Of a DNA stretch of 64,000 nt, positions 42,643-52,932 are shown piece after piece. Made by a program: the position numbers and the translations under genes. Positions within the stretch are counted from its first letter, which is position 1. Every line of letters begins with the position of its first letter. The notes below the pieces were generated by a model, which saw only the letters and a list, made by a program, of their open reading frames with translations, was not told where the DNA came from and did no database searches. Source of the DNA: JARFQH01 sp963825595 (lineage in GTDB: Bacteria; Desulfobacterota; Desulfobacteria; Desulfobacterales; SG8-13); the NCBI GenBank assembly GCA_963825595.1, contig CAWGUE010000027.1, positions 48,659-112,658 of the forward strand, given 5' to 3'.

Positions 42643-43167
42643 TCACGGCTTCCCGTGTGACAGCTGCGCCACCAAAGTCTCGAGCTTGCCCTGACCCTGG
42701 AGGATCAGGTCGATCACTTCGCGCACAGCACCCCGTCCGCCGGCGGCCTCGGTCACGTAGTCGCAGGTTTCCTTCACGGTTTCCCTGGCATTGGTCACGG
42801 CCACGCTGAAACCCACCCGCTTCAGGATGCATAAGTCCACGAGATCATCCCCGATGTAAGCGATGGCCTCGTCCAACAGGTGGAATCGCTCTCGAATGTC
42901 TTCATAGGCGGCCAGTTTGTGCACCTGGCCCTGGACGACCGCATCGAATTTGAGTTCCTCCGCCCGGCGCCGAACCATCTCCGACATCCGGCCCGTAATG
43001 ATGCCGGTCTTTAAACCAGCCATGCGCGCTAGGGTGATTCCCATCCCGTCGTGGATGTTAAAGACCTTGATTTCGTCTCCGGTGGCGGTATAGATAATCT
43101 CTCCGCTGGTCAGCACGCCGTCCACATCCATCAGGATCATCTTTATCTGCTGCAGTTTGAATGCCAT
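42643..43167 (-). CDS. kdsC: 3-deoxy-D-manno-octulosonate 8-phosphate phosphatase
   Basis: 174 residues of HAD class III type with DVDGVLTSGEIIY as motif I, TGRMSEMVRRRAEEL as motif II and YIGDDLVDLCIL as motif IV. Length and motif match KdsC, which removes phosphate from KDO-8-P for lipopolysaccharide core synthesis, and shows the cell is Gram-negative. It follows cydC on the same strand with a 64-bp gap. Confidence 0.94.
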   Translation of the reverse strand: MAFKLQQIKMILMDVDGVLTSGEIIYTATGDEIKVFNIHDGMGITLARMAGLKTGIITGRMSEMVRRRAEELKFDAVVQGQVHKLAAYEDIRERFHLLDEAIAYIGDDLVDLCILKRVGFSVAVTNARETVKETCDYVTEAAGGRGAVREVIDLILQGQGKLETLVAQLSHGKP

Positions 43168-43231
43168 GGCTTTTGGTCTCCATCAATGCTGTTTTCCCTC
43201 TTTGGTGAAATGTCCAGGGTAAGCTGCTTCC

Positions 43232-44977
43232 TTATATCCTGGCACGCAACGAAGTATAACGCGTCCGGCCCTTTAGCAGATCGGCGTGGGTCCCCTGTTC
43301 GATTATCCGGCCGTTTTCCATGATCAGAATCCGGTCCATGCGGTCGAGATTCACCAGTCGATGGGTGATGAGCAAAACGGTTTTTCCGCGGGTAACGTCG
43401 AAAAGCGTTTCTAAAATGTGCCGTTCGGTCACGCCATCGAGTCCTTCGGTCGGTTCGTCCAGGACCCAGATCGGCGCATCGCGAAGAATTGCCCGTGCTA
43501 CTGCCAGGCGCATGGCCTGTCCGCCGGATATCAAGCGTCCGGATTCACCGACCCATGTGTCGAGCCCCCGGGGTAGTGATCGGACAAAGTCGCCGAGTCG
43601 GACAGAATCGAGGGCCTGCCACAGGTCGGCGTCATCAGCGCCGGGACGCCCAATCAGCAAGTTTTCCCTCACACTGGCGGAAAACAAGTGCGCCTGCTGT
43701 GATACCAGCGATACACTCCGCCTCAGGTCGCTTTCACTGAAACCGCGAATATCCTTCGAACCGATAGTGATGGTGCCGGAGGAAGGGTCCCAGAAACGGA
43801 CCACAAGGTGGGCCAGGGTCGACTTTCCGGCGCCGGTTGGCCCGATAACGGCAAAGCGCTGTCCGGCAGGCGCTCGGAAATCGACATCCTTTATGGCGAA
43901 CGGCCCACTATCAGCGTAACGAAAGCTGACTCGGTCAAAGGCGATATCGAACCGGGTTGGACTGCCGACAGATCGCTCCGGGAATGACACCTCCGGCACG
44001 ATCCCGACCACGTCCAACAGGCGCCGGGCCGCTTCCCGGGTGCGCCCGAGGTACTGGTAGGCCGGCGGCAACGGCATCACTGCATCGAAGGCGGCCAGGA
44101 CGGCCAGAGTCATCATGGCCAGGTTAGCGCCCTGAAGAAAGCCCCGATTGACCAGCGCCGCCCCGTGGTAAAGGGCCGTCAAGGCAGCCATGCCGGCCAA
44201 GATGATGACACCGGCGGCACAGATACCGCGTATGTGGCTCATATGCCGCTGCACCGCCAGCAGGGCCCTATTGTCACGCCGCAGCTGATTCAGGTACACC
44301 CCGCTGCGACCGTACACCAACAACTCCGGCAGCCCCTGGACACCTTCCACGATCTGCATCCGCAGCTGGGCTGTCAGATGGGCCAACTTCCGCCCGTCGG
44401 ATGCGCCCATCGCCCCGGCAGCGGCTGGTAGCACAAATCCGGCAACAAACATGAAGCCGAGTGTGGCCAGCGCAATAGGCGGGGCATAGAGATATAAAAA
44501 AATCGTCAGAATGACAGCCAGACCGAAGGCCGCCAGGGTGGGGGATAGCACCCGCAGGTAGAGGTTGTCCAAAGCATCGATATCGGCCACGATGCGGCTG
44601 AGGATATCGCCGCTACGGAACTGCATCAGGCGGGCCGGTGCCAGGGGTTCGATGCGGGTGTAAAACCACACCCTCAGGCCCTCAAGCATGCGAAAGGTCG
44701 CATCATGGGAAACAATGCGTTCGATATAGCGTGCCGCAGTGCGGGAAATGGCAAATATTCTTAATCCGATACTGGGGAAGAAATAGTTGAACAGCTGGGC
44801 CGCAGCTGTCGTCAGCCCGGCATGAGCGGCGGCCGAAAGAAACCATCCCGACAAGGCCAGCAGTCCCACCGAGGACGCAAGGGTGATTAGGCTGAACAGC
44901 GTACCAGCCGCCATCGGCTTCCAATGTCCGGTGAGCAGGCGCATAAAGGGTCGTAGCACCGGGGCGCGCTCAACCAT
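43232..44977 (-). CDS. cydC: Thiol/haem ABC exporter, CydC
   Basis: About 581 residues: six membrane helices, then an ATPase domain with Walker A GPTGAGKST, signature LISGGQAMRLAVARA and Walker B PIWVLDEPTEGLD. It pairs with CydD as a heterodimer exporting cysteine/glutathione (or handling haem) for assembly of cytochrome bd. I placed the start at the ATG at 44977, which has GGGGAGGT at good spacing; a GTG at 44986 is too close to it. The start overlaps the cydD stop by eight bases. Confidence 0.94.
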   Translation of the reverse strand: MVERAPVLRPFMRLLTGHWKPMAAGTLFSLITLASSVGLLALSGWFLSAAAHAGLTTAAAQLFNYFFPSIGLRIFAISRTAARYIERIVSHDATFRMLEGLRVWFYTRIEPLAPARLMQFRSGDILSRIVADIDALDNLYLRVLSPTLAAFGLAVILTIFLYLYAPPIALATLGFMFVAGFVLPAAAGAMGASDGRKLAHLTAQLRMQIVEGVQGLPELLVYGRSGVYLNQLRRDNRALLAVQRHMSHIRGICAAGVIILAGMAALTALYHGAALVNRGFLQGANLAMMTLAVLAAFDAVMPLPPAYQYLGRTREAARRLLDVVGIVPEVSFPERSVGSPTRFDIAFDRVSFRYADSGPFAIKDVDFRAPAGQRFAVIGPTGAGKSTLAHLVVRFWDPSSGTITIGSKDIRGFSESDLRRSVSLVSQQAHLFSASVRENLLIGRPGADDADLWQALDSVRLGDFVRSLPRGLDTWVGESGRLISGGQAMRLAVARAILRDAPIWVLDEPTEGLDGVTERHILETLFDVTRGKTVLLITHRLVNLDRMDRILIMENGRIIEQGTHADLLKGRTRYTSLRARI

Positions 44978-46760
44978 TGCCCGCACCTCCCCTTGCCCTT
45001 GACGCCAGACGATAAAAGACGGAACCGGCCACCATCAATTGGGCATACCTGCCCTGTTCGACAATGCGGCCGTCGCCCAGGACGATGATCCGGTCAGCCT
45101 GTTGCAGATTCTCCAAACGGTGGGTGGCCATTAAAACGGTACGGTCTTGGGAAAGTGTGTCGAGCGCCGCTAGCACCATTTGCTCGCTTTCGCCATCCAA
45201 CCCTGCGGTCGGCTCGTCCAGCAGCAACAACGGGGCGTTTTTGAGAAAGGCCCGCGCCAGTGCTACCCGCTGAGCCTGTCCCCGTGACAACCCGATCCCC
45301 TGCTCGCCCACCGGGGTATCCAAACCGCCAGGCAGGTGGCGGCAGAATTCGATCACCCGTGCCGCTCGGGCGGCTTCCTCCAGTTCGCCTTCAGTGGCGT
45401 CCGGCCGGCCGAGCAGGATATTTTCCCTCACCGTCCCGTGGAACAGGATCGGCCGCTGACCGATCCAGGCCACCTGCCGGAGAAGATCCTCGCGATCCAA
45501 GGTATCGATGGACATGCCATTGATCCATATCTTACCGGAATTGGGTACGCTAAAAGCCATCAGAAGATTCAGCAACGTCGTCTTGCCGGCGCCGCTGGCC
45601 CCCACGAGGGCTGTAAGTTCACCCGCTGCCAACTCAAATTCAATATCCCGGAGCACCGGTCGCCGGTCAATCCTATAAGCAAAGGACACCGATTCAAACC
45701 GAACACCGATGGCACCGGCCGGGAGGCGCCGCTCACGGCGGGTTTGCGGCGCCGATTCAACGGCCGAAAGCACCTTCAAGATTCCGTCAGCCGCCCCTAC
45801 CGCCGCCGCCCGTGCATGGTAATGGGTACCCAACTCACGCAACGGCAAGTAGAAATCAGGGGCCAACAACAGGATGAAAAACCCGCCGGCCAGGTCAAGC
45901 GGGCGGCCGTAGTCACCAAACGGTAAGTATCCCAGGTAATGCATGCCGAGATAGACGGCCACGAGGGCAATGGCAATGGCGCTGAAAAATTCCAGCACCG
46001 CCGAAGAGAGGAATGCTACCCGCAGTACACGCATGGTCTCGTGACGATAGTCCGCCGAAGTTTTGGCTATTTTGGCGACTTCGCTGCGGCTGCGGTCGAA
46101 GAGCTTCAGCGTGGCCAGCCCCTGGAGGGCATCGAGGAAATGCGCACTCAGTCGCGCCAACGCTTGAAAGTTACGCTGGCTGATGCTTTCAGCGCCCATA
46201 CCCACCAGGATCATGAACAATGGTATCAACGGTGCGGTGACCAGCAGCAGCAGACCGGCAGCCCAGCTGAGAGGGAAAATGAAGCTGCAAAGAGCCGCTG
46301 GGATCAATATGGCCAGGGCCAGCTGGGGTAAATAGTGGGCGAAGAAATCGTGCAGGCCTTCGACTTGCTCCAGCACGACACTCGCCAGGTCGCCGGTTCT
46401 TTGCCGGTCTGTGTAAGCCGGCCCGAGATCGATGAAACTTTTTAAAAGTGCCATGCGAACCTCTTCGCGCACGCGGGCACCGGCTTGAAAACCGGCAATC
46501 TCACGACCCCAGGCCAGCGCTGCCCGCAGGACAATCACCGCTGCCAGCCAGACGAACAGCATCGCCAATAGCTGCCGCGGCTGCCGATCGATGAACACGG
46601 CCTGGATAATATGGGCCATAAGGCCGGCCTGAGCCACCAGCAGCAGGCCGCTGCACAGCCCCAAGCCTATCGAAAGGAAAACCCAGGTTCGCGCCGGTCG
46701 AACGCTTTTAAACAACCAGCGCAAGTTTTTTTTATCGGTCGGCTTACGGAGAAGATCCAT
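44970..46760 (-). CDS. cydD: Thiol/haem ABC exporter, CydD
   Basis: 596 residues with six helices and a C-terminal ATPase: Walker A GASGAGKTT, signature GLSRGQAQRVALARA and Walker B PLLLLDEPTAGLD. It is the partner of CydC, with overlapping genes, and is divergent from cydABX. The Met at 46760 is the first in a continuous family match, although its ribosome site is weak. Confidence 0.94.
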   Translation of the reverse strand: MDLLRKPTDKKNLRWLFKSVRPARTWVFLSIGLGLCSGLLLVAQAGLMAHIIQAVFIDRQPRQLLAMLFVWLAAVIVLRAALAWGREIAGFQAGARVREEVRMALLKSFIDLGPAYTDRQRTGDLASVVLEQVEGLHDFFAHYLPQLALAILIPAALCSFIFPLSWAAGLLLLVTAPLIPLFMILVGMGAESISQRNFQALARLSAHFLDALQGLATLKLFDRSRSEVAKIAKTSADYRHETMRVLRVAFLSSAVLEFFSAIAIALVAVYLGMHYLGYLPFGDYGRPLDLAGGFFILLLAPDFYLPLRELGTHYHARAAAVGAADGILKVLSAVESAPQTRRERRLPAGAIGVRFESVSFAYRIDRRPVLRDIEFELAAGELTALVGASGAGKTTLLNLLMAFSVPNSGKIWINGMSIDTLDREDLLRQVAWIGQRPILFHGTVRENILLGRPDATEGELEEAARAARVIEFCRHLPGGLDTPVGEQGIGLSRGQAQRVALARAFLKNAPLLLLDEPTAGLDGESEQMVLAALDTLSQDRTVLMATHRLENLQQADRIIVLGDGRIVEQGRYAQLMVAGSVFYRLASRARGGAGNG

Positions 46761-47016
46761 GGCAAAACCGTTGACAGAGACAAATTCGTATAATAGGGAT
46801 TCAATACTTTGATTTTACAGACATCCGCGCAAAAAAAGGGCCCCACCTGTTTAACACACAAGCGAATAAAAATCTTCAAGGTGAAGATACTCCTTTCCGT
46901 CCGGATGTTTGGTTGCGTATATCATAACACCGAAATCGAGGGTTTCAAAATTCCAAGGGCATAGAACTGAAAACACCTCTGTTTCAATCATTCTCATCTG
47001 GTAAGGAGACTTTGCC

Positions 47017-48591
47017 ATGCCATTCTCCGACTTGTTCGTCGACCTGTCACGTTGGCAATTTGCCCTGACGGCAATGTACCACTTCATTTTTGTACCATTG
47101 ACCCTCGGGTTGTCCTGGATTCTCTTCATCATGGAATCGGTCTACGTTATGACCGGCAAAGAGATATACAAGGATATGACCCGCTTCTGGGGCAAACTGT
47201 TCGGCATCAATTTTGCGCTGGGGGTCACCACCGGCCTGACCATGGAATTTCAGTTCGGCACCAACTGGGCCTATTACTCGCATTATGTCGGCGATATTTT
47301 CGGCGCCCCGCTGGCCATCGAGGGACTCATGGCCTTTTTCCTGGAATCCACCTTTGTCGGCCTTTTCTTCTTCGGTTGGGACCGGTTGAGCAAACGCGGC
47401 CACCTGACGGCCACCTTCCTGGTAGCTCTGGGATCCAATCTTTCGGCCCTCTGGATTCTGGTTGCCAACGGCTGGATGAGCTTTCCGGCCGGTTCCGTAT
47501 TCAATCCAGAAACCATGCGCATGGAACTGGCGAGTTTCGCGGAGCTGTTTTTCAACCCTGTGGCCCAGGTCAAATTCGTCCATACGGTGGGTGCCGGGTA
47601 TGTCACCGCATCGCTGTTTGTATTGGGTATCAGCGCCTTGTACCTTCTTAAGGGCAGGGATCTGGCCTTTGCCCGGCGTTCCTTTGCCGTGGCAACGGGA
47701 TTCGGACTGGCGTCAATATTGTCGGTCATCGTTCTCGGTGACCAGAGTGGTTTTGTCACTGGCCAGGTGCAGAAAGTCAAGCTCGCCGCTATGGAAGCCC
47801 ACTGGGAAACGGATCCGACACCCAGTTCTTTCACCCTTTTCGGTTTCCCCGACCAGGAGGCCCAGAAAACCCACGGGGCCATAAAAATTCCATGGTTGGG
47901 GAGCATCATCGTGACCCGATCCCTGGACGAACCCATCCCGGGCATCAAAGATCTGATTGATGAAAATGAGGTCCGAATCCGCAATGGTATGACGGCATAC
48001 GGCTTGCTCGAACAAATACGGGCTGGTGACCGCTCTGAAGAAACGACCGGTCGGTTCAAATCCGTTGCCGAGGATCTCGGTTACGGTTTGCTTTTGAAGC
48101 GCTACACACCCGAGGTGGTGGATGCAAGCGAGGAGCAGATTCGGTTGGCTGCCCGGGGAACCATCCCGCACGTGGGCCTGATGTTCTGGACTTTCCGTTT
48201 CATGGTCGGTATCGGATTTTATCTTCTGTTCTTAATCGGTATTTCATTTTACTATTGCACCAAGCGTGTCTTCGAAGAAAAGCGCTGGCTGCTCAAAACG
48301 CTATTGTACAGCCTTCCACTGCCCTGGTTGGCCATCTGGGCCGGGTGGTTCGTGGCCGAGTATGGGCGGCAGCCCTGGAGCATCGGCGATGTTCTGCCGA
48401 CCTTTTTGTCGGTATCGTCACTGACCACAGGAGATTTGATCGGCAGCATTCTGGCCCTCGTCGGTCTCTATACGATCTTTCTAATTGCCGAACTCTACCT
48501 GATGGTCAAGTTCGTGCGTATCGGCCCCAGCAGCCTGCATACGGGACGCTACCATTTAGAACAGGAAGCACCGACCGAGACGATTGCTTGA
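47017..48591 (+). CDS. cydA: Cytochrome bd ubiquinol oxidase subunit I
   Basis: 524 residues, the long-Q-loop form (E. coli CydA is 522). The first-helix His (LSRWQFALTAMYHFIFVPL), the Glu pair region (GLMAFFLESTFVGLFFFGWDRL), FVHTVGAGYVTASLF and the C-terminal FWTFRFMVGIGF are all present. It reduces oxygen with quinol using haems b558, b595 and d. AAGGAGA precedes the ATG. In an otherwise anaerobic-looking gene set this serves oxygen defence or microaerobic respiration. Confidence 0.97.
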   Translation: MPFSDLFVDLSRWQFALTAMYHFIFVPLTLGLSWILFIMESVYVMTGKEIYKDMTRFWGKLFGINFALGVTTGLTMEFQFGTNWAYYSHYVGDIFGAPLAIEGLMAFFLESTFVGLFFFGWDRLSKRGHLTATFLVALGSNLSALWILVANGWMSFPAGSVFNPETMRMELASFAELFFNPVAQVKFVHTVGAGYVTASLFVLGISALYLLKGRDLAFARRSFAVATGFGLASILSVIVLGDQSGFVTGQVQKVKLAAMEAHWETDPTPSSFTLFGFPDQEAQKTHGAIKIPWLGSIIVTRSLDEPIPGIKDLIDENEVRIRNGMTAYGLLEQIRAGDRSEETTGRFKSVAEDLGYGLLLKRYTPEVVDASEEQIRLAARGTIPHVGLMFWTFRFMVGIGFYLLFLIGISFYYCTKRVFEEKRWLLKTLLYSLPLPWLAIWAGWFVAEYGRQPWSIGDVLPTFLSVSSLTTGDLIGSILALVGLYTIFLIAELYLMVKFVRIGPSSLHTGRYHLEQEAPTETIA

Positions 48592-48618
48592 ATACGGAAC
48601 TTTTAAGGAGAATTAACC

Positions 48619-49770
48619 ATGCCGATATTATTTGACTATTACACATTGAAAGTCATTTGGTGGCTGCTTGTTTGCACGCTTTTAATCGGTTTTGCCATCA
48701 TGGACGGATTCGACCTGGGGATCGGTGTCCTGCTTCCGTTTGTGGGTAAAAACGATGATCAGAGACGCGTGGTGATCAACTCCATCGGTGCTACCTGGGA
48801 AGGAAACCAAGTCTGGTTCATCACCGCCGGTGGTGCCATTTTCGCTGCCTGGCCGTTCGTTTATGCGGCTGCCTTTTCTGGATTTTACTGGACATTGCTG
48901 CTGGTGCTCTTTGCCCTGTTTTTTCGCCCGGTCGGATTCGATTACCGCAGCAAGGTCGAGGATCCACGGTGGCGCACAGCTTGGGACTGGGGCCTTTTTA
49001 TCGGCGGTCTCGTGCCGGCGCTGGTCTTCGGCGTGGCCTTCGGCAACCTGCTGCAGGGGGTTCCGTTTCACCTGGACGATTTTATGCGGCCCTTTTACAC
49101 CGGAAGCTTCTGGGAACTGGTGATCAACCCCTTCGCTCTGTTGGCCGGTGTCGTCAGTCTCTCGATGCTGATCATGCATGGCGCGGTTTATTTGCAGATG
49201 CGCACAGAAGGCGAGATCTACCACCGGGCGAAGAAAGCGGTTCTCGCCTTCAGCCTTATTTTCATGGTCGCTTTTGCTCTGGCCGGTATCTGGCAGGCCT
49301 ACGGTATCGACGGGCATCGCATCGTTTCCGCACTGGATCCCGGTGGCGTTATGACGCCATTGGACAAAACGGTTGAGGTCGCGACCGGCGCCTGGATGGC
49401 CAATTATTCGGCTTACCCGTGGATGATACTGGCACCGCTCCTGGCATTCGCCGGCGGCATCCTGGCACTTCTGATGTCCCGGGCCAATCGACCAGGCATT
49501 GCTTTCATATTCAGTAGTGCCGCTTTGGCCGGTGTCATACTGACGGCGACACTGTCCATGTTTCCGTTCATCATGCCGTCGAGCACCGTTCCAAGCAGCG
49601 GCCTAACGGCTTTTGACGCCACATCCAGTCACCGGACGTTAAATTTGATGTTCGTAGCCGTTGTGGTCTTCCTGCCCATCGTACTGGCATACACCAGCTG
49701 GGTCTATCGCGTTATGCGGGGAAAATTGACGGAAGAAAAGATTCGCGAAGAAACGCACACGGCATACTGA
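48619..49770 (+). CDS. cydB: Cytochrome bd ubiquinol oxidase subunit II
   Basis: 383 residues with about nine membrane helices: FAIMDGFDLGIGVLLPF, GATWEGNQVWFITAGGAIFAAWP and the C-terminal VVVFLPIVLAYTSWVYRVM. The length matches CydB (379 in E. coli). AAGGAGA is upstream and it lies 27 bp after cydA. Confidence 0.97.
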   Translation: MPILFDYYTLKVIWWLLVCTLLIGFAIMDGFDLGIGVLLPFVGKNDDQRRVVINSIGATWEGNQVWFITAGGAIFAAWPFVYAAAFSGFYWTLLLVLFALFFRPVGFDYRSKVEDPRWRTAWDWGLFIGGLVPALVFGVAFGNLLQGVPFHLDDFMRPFYTGSFWELVINPFALLAGVVSLSMLIMHGAVYLQMRTEGEIYHRAKKAVLAFSLIFMVAFALAGIWQAYGIDGHRIVSALDPGGVMTPLDKTVEVATGAWMANYSAYPWMILAPLLAFAGGILALLMSRANRPGIAFIFSSAALAGVILTATLSMFPFIMPSSTVPSSGLTAFDATSSHRTLNLMFVAVVVFLPIVLAYTSWVYRVMRGKLTEEKIREETHTAY

Positions 49771-49800
49771 TGCCGTAGATGAACGAAAGAGAGGAGCTAT

Positions 49801-49920
49801 ATGTGGTATTTCGCATGGATACTGGGAGTTCTGCTGGCCTGTGCCTTCGGCATCATCAACGTCATGTGGATGGAGGCCGAAGAGATACTCGGGCCGGAAA
49901 AAGAGAAAGCTGCGGAATGA
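49801..49920 (+). CDS. cydX: Cytochrome bd small subunit CydX
   Basis: 39 residues starting MWYFAWILGVLLACAFGIIN, then VMWMEAEE and an acidic/lysine tail. The MWYFxWxLG start and single helix are the CydX signature; CydX stabilises the haems in cytochrome bd. GAGAGGAG lies six bases before the ATG, 30 bp after cydB. Confidence 0.93.
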   Translation: MWYFAWILGVLLACAFGIINVMWMEAEEILGPEKEKAAE

Positions 49921-50042
49921 CAGATGCGGTAACCGGATGTCGGCCTTCAAACGGTGCCGGCGTCTGGTTACCGAATCACGGTATATTCGTCCTGATAATA
50001 CGGCACGCCTCCCCCGTCGATTCCTCCATCAAACAAATATCC

Positions 50043-50234
50043 TTGACTAACTAGTGCCCATCCAAGGTTTTTATAAGGGCACTGGTTAGTTTCCGATTCA
50101 GAAATGCGCAATTTTCTGCAAGTTCAAGGAAATCAAGGAATTGCGCGGAGGCGTACGCGTGTACGCCGCACAAGCGATTTCGCAGGTTGACGCCGAAATT
50201 GCGGAAAAGGGCCATTTATGGACGGAAACTAACC
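50043..50234. repeat. REP-like element, copy 1, overlapping the lpdA 3' end
   Basis: Starts with ACTAACTAGTGCCCATCCA and ends with GGGCCATTTATGGACGGAAA followed by CTAACC. The end overlaps the last codons of lpdA and supplies its stop. A longer relative is at 58183-58489. The inside contains a GCGTACGC-type hairpin. Confidence 0.8.
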
Positions 50235-51616
50235 GCAGCAGCAGCCTCCATCAAAGCTTCGGAGAATGTCGGATGCCCGTGAACGGTACGGGCGATATCT
50301 TCGCTGCTGGCGCCGAACTCGATCGCCAACACGCACTCGGCAATCATATCCGCCGCACGGGCGCCGATGATGTGGACACCCAGAATGCGGTCGGTCTTTT
50401 TGTGGGCGATCAGTTTGACCAGGCCTTCCGTCTCCCCAAGGCAACGCGCCCGCCCAACACCGGTAAAAGGATAAGCGCCGGTTCGGTAGGGGATATTCCT
50501 CTCCTTGACCTGCTCTTCGGTAAGACCGACAGCGGCCACCTCAGGCCAGGTATATATAATGGATGGAACCGCATCGTAATTTACTTCACCGGGCTTTCCG
50601 GCCATGCATTCCGCCGCGGCGATCCCTTCGGCCGAGGCCTTGTGAGCCAGCATGGGACCGGCGATCAGGTCACCGATGGCATAGATGCTCTTGACACTGG
50701 TGCGATAACTTTCGTCAACGATGATCTGGCCGGTTTTTTCATCGGTATTCACACCAATTTCTTTCAGATTCAGTCCTCCGGTCAGGGGGCGGCGGCCCAC
50801 CGCCACGAGCAGACGGTCGAACGGCAGTTTCTCTTCCTTGCCGTCGGTTTCAATAGAAACGGTGACCTTCTTTCCGGTCACAGAGGCAGCGGTGACCTTG
50901 GTTTTCATTCGGAAATCGAAACCCTGCTTCTTCAGGATGCGCTGCAGGGTCCGCCCCACCTGTCCATCCAGTCCCGTGGCAATGCCGGGCAACATCTCAA
51001 TGACGGTCACCTTTGCACCCAATCGCATCCAGACCGAGCCCAGCTCCAAACCAATGTAACCGCCGCCCACGACGCCCAGCTTTTTAGGAACGCTGCTCAG
51101 AGTTAATGCTTCGGTGGAACTGAGGATATACTTCCCGTCGAAATCCAAGCCCGGAACGCTTACGGGTTCACTTCCGGTGGCCAGAAGAATCGAACCGGCC
51201 TGAAGCGAATGCTTCTTTCCGTCATGATCGGTCACTGCAACGGTATTATCACCGGCCAGGCTCCCGGTGCCCTGGATGATCCGGATCTTGTTACGCTCGA
51301 GCAGCCGTCGCACGTCGTCGGTCAGATCTTCCACGACCTTGTTTTTGCGGGCCATCATGGTGGCCAGATCCAGGGAGACCTTGCCGGTTTTGACACCGTG
51401 CTCACCGAATTTCTCCCGGGCCATATGGTAGAATTCACTGGAGTCGAGCAGTGCCTTGCTCGGAATGCAGCCCACCCGTAGGCAGACGCCGCCAAGGCGG
51501 GATTCTTTTTCCACGCAGGCTACCGTCATTCCCAACTGTGTAGCGCGCACGGCCGCCACATACCCGCCGGGACCGCCGCCGACGACGATCAGGTCGAATT
51601 GCTCCTTTTTGGCCAT
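50216..51616 (-). CDS. lpdA: Dihydrolipoyl dehydrogenase (E3)
   Basis: 466 residues: FAD-binding GGGPGGYVAAVRA, the redox disulfide GVCLRVGCIPSKALL, NAD-binding VVGGGYIGLELGSV and the C-terminal active-site His in GHPTFSEALMEA. It reoxidises lipoyl groups of E2 with NAD. Starts two bases after the sucB stop, with GGAG inside sucB. The last residues (VSFRP) and the stop codon lie in the terminal part of the repeat 50043-50234. Confidence 0.96.
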   Translation of the reverse strand: MAKKEQFDLIVVGGGPGGYVAAVRATQLGMTVACVEKESRLGGVCLRVGCIPSKALLDSSEFYHMAREKFGEHGVKTGKVSLDLATMMARKNKVVEDLTDDVRRLLERNKIRIIQGTGSLAGDNTVAVTDHDGKKHSLQAGSILLATGSEPVSVPGLDFDGKYILSSTEALTLSSVPKKLGVVGGGYIGLELGSVWMRLGAKVTVIEMLPGIATGLDGQVGRTLQRILKKQGFDFRMKTKVTAASVTGKKVTVSIETDGKEEKLPFDRLLVAVGRRPLTGGLNLKEIGVNTDEKTGQIIVDESYRTSVKSIYAIGDLIAGPMLAHKASAEGIAAAECMAGKPGEVNYDAVPSIIYTWPEVAAVGLTEEQVKERNIPYRTGAYPFTGVGRARCLGETEGLVKLIAHKKTDRILGVHIIGARAADMIAECVLAIEFGASSEDIARTVHGHPTFSEALMEAAAAVSFRP

Positions 51617-51618
51617 GA

Positions 51619-52932
51619 TTAGATCTCCATTAGCATGCGTTCCGGGTTTTCGATGAATTCCTTAATGCGCTTCAAAAAAGTCACGGCTTCGCGACCATCC
51701 ACAATGCGGTGATCATAGCTGAGAGCCACGTACATCATGGGTCGCACAACGATTTCTTCGTCCACCACGATCGGCCGTTTTTCGATCCGGTGCATGCCGA
51801 GAATACCACTCTGGGGCGTATTCAAAATTGGGGTGCTCAACAGCGAGCCGAACACTCCGCCGTTGGTAATCGTAAAAGTGCCGCCTTCCAGATCGGACAG
51901 GTCGAGCCGGTTTTCCTTGATCTTTTTGACATAACCCACGATGGCTTTTTCCATCTGAGCCATGCTGAGAGCTTCGGCATTGCGGATCACCGGCACCACC
52001 AGACCCCGACCGGTACCGATGGCCACACCGATATGATACCGATGGTTGTAAACGATGTCTTTGCCGTCGATGAAGGCATTGATTTCCGGCAATTGCTTGA
52101 GCGCCTCGACACTGGCCTTGATGAAAAAAGACATGAACCCGAGGGATACATCGTATTTTTTCTGGAAGACGTCCTTATATCTGGTGCGGATCGACATCAC
52201 CTGGCTCATATCGATATCGTTGAAGGTCGTCAGCATGGCTGTATTCTGGCGGGCCTCCAACAGGCGTGCGGCGATGCGTTGCCGAATGGGCGTCATCGGT
52301 TTGCGGGAGGTTTCGCTTTCCGTCGCCGGTGCTTCGACCGCAGGTTCGGCCGGAACTCCACCCTCCGGGACGGTTTTCCCGGCCGCACGTGTTTCGAGGT
52401 ATAGGACCACATCGCCTTTGGTGATGCGCCCACCGGGACCGGATCCGCTCAGTACGCGCACATCGATGCCCTTCTCCTTGACCAGCCGGCGCACGGCTGG
52501 TGATAGAACCACATCCTCCGGTATTGCCCCGGCTTTCTGCGGGTGCGGTTCCACCGGCGCTGCCTTGGCTGGTGGTTCTTCCTTTGCCGCTGGTGGGGCT
52601 GGGGTCTCATCGGCAACGGCCTCTGGCTCCTGAGCCTCCGCCGCGGGTGCTGCCGCTGGGCCGTCAGATTCGCGGTCCGGAGCAGCTTCCGCCGCCGCTG
52701 CAGTGTCGATGGTGCCTACAACGGCCCCGATGGCCACCGTTTCGCCCTCGGCCACGCCGATTTTGAGCACACCTTCCGCCTCGGCCTCAACTTCCAGGGT
52801 GACCTTGTCGGTCTCGATCACATACAGCGCCTCGCCTTTTTGCACCCGGTCACCGTCTTTTTTAAACCACTCGACCAGAACCGCCTCGGTCACCGATTCT
52901 CCCACACTGGGAACTTTGATTTCAACCAGCAT
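51619..52932 (-). CDS. sucB: 2-oxoglutarate dehydrogenase E2, dihydrolipoyl succinyltransferase
   Basis: 437 residues: one lipoyl domain (residues 1-77, lipoylation site ETDKVTLEV), an Ala/Pro/Glu-rich linker, a peripheral-subunit-binding domain (LSPAVRRLVKEKGIDVRVL, then GGRITKGDVVLYL) and the catalytic domain with SYDHRIVDGREAVTFLK. AAGGAGA precedes the ATG. The neighbours sucA and lpdA give the substrate assignment. Confidence 0.95.
   Translation of the reverse strand: MLVEIKVPSVGESVTEAVLVEWFKKDGDRVQKGEALYVIETDKVTLEVEAEAEGVLKIGVAEGETVAIGAVVGTIDTAAAAEAAPDRESDGPAAAPAAEAQEPEAVADETPAPPAAKEEPPAKAAPVEPHPQKAGAIPEDVVLSPAVRRLVKEKGIDVRVLSGSGPGGRITKGDVVLYLETRAAGKTVPEGGVPAEPAVEAPATESETSRKPMTPIRQRIAARLLEARQNTAMLTTFNDIDMSQVMSIRTRYKDVFQKKYDVSLGFMSFFIKASVEALKQLPEINAFIDGKDIVYNHRYHIGVAIGTGRGLVVPVIRNAEALSMAQMEKAIVGYVKKIKENRLDLSDLEGGTFTITNGGVFGSLLSTPILNTPQSGILGMHRIEKRPIVVDEEIVVRPMMYVALSYDHRIVDGREAVTFLKRIKEFIENPERMLMEI

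Noticed and set aside
46771..46794. TTGACA and TATAAT boxes upstream of cydA
   Set aside because: The spacing is only 12 bp, far from the usual 17, so it is not supported as a sigma-70 promoter.
49779..50054. 91-codon frame over cydX and the region after cydB
   Set aside because: It is a different frame over the true cydX gene, which has the proper motif and ribosome site.
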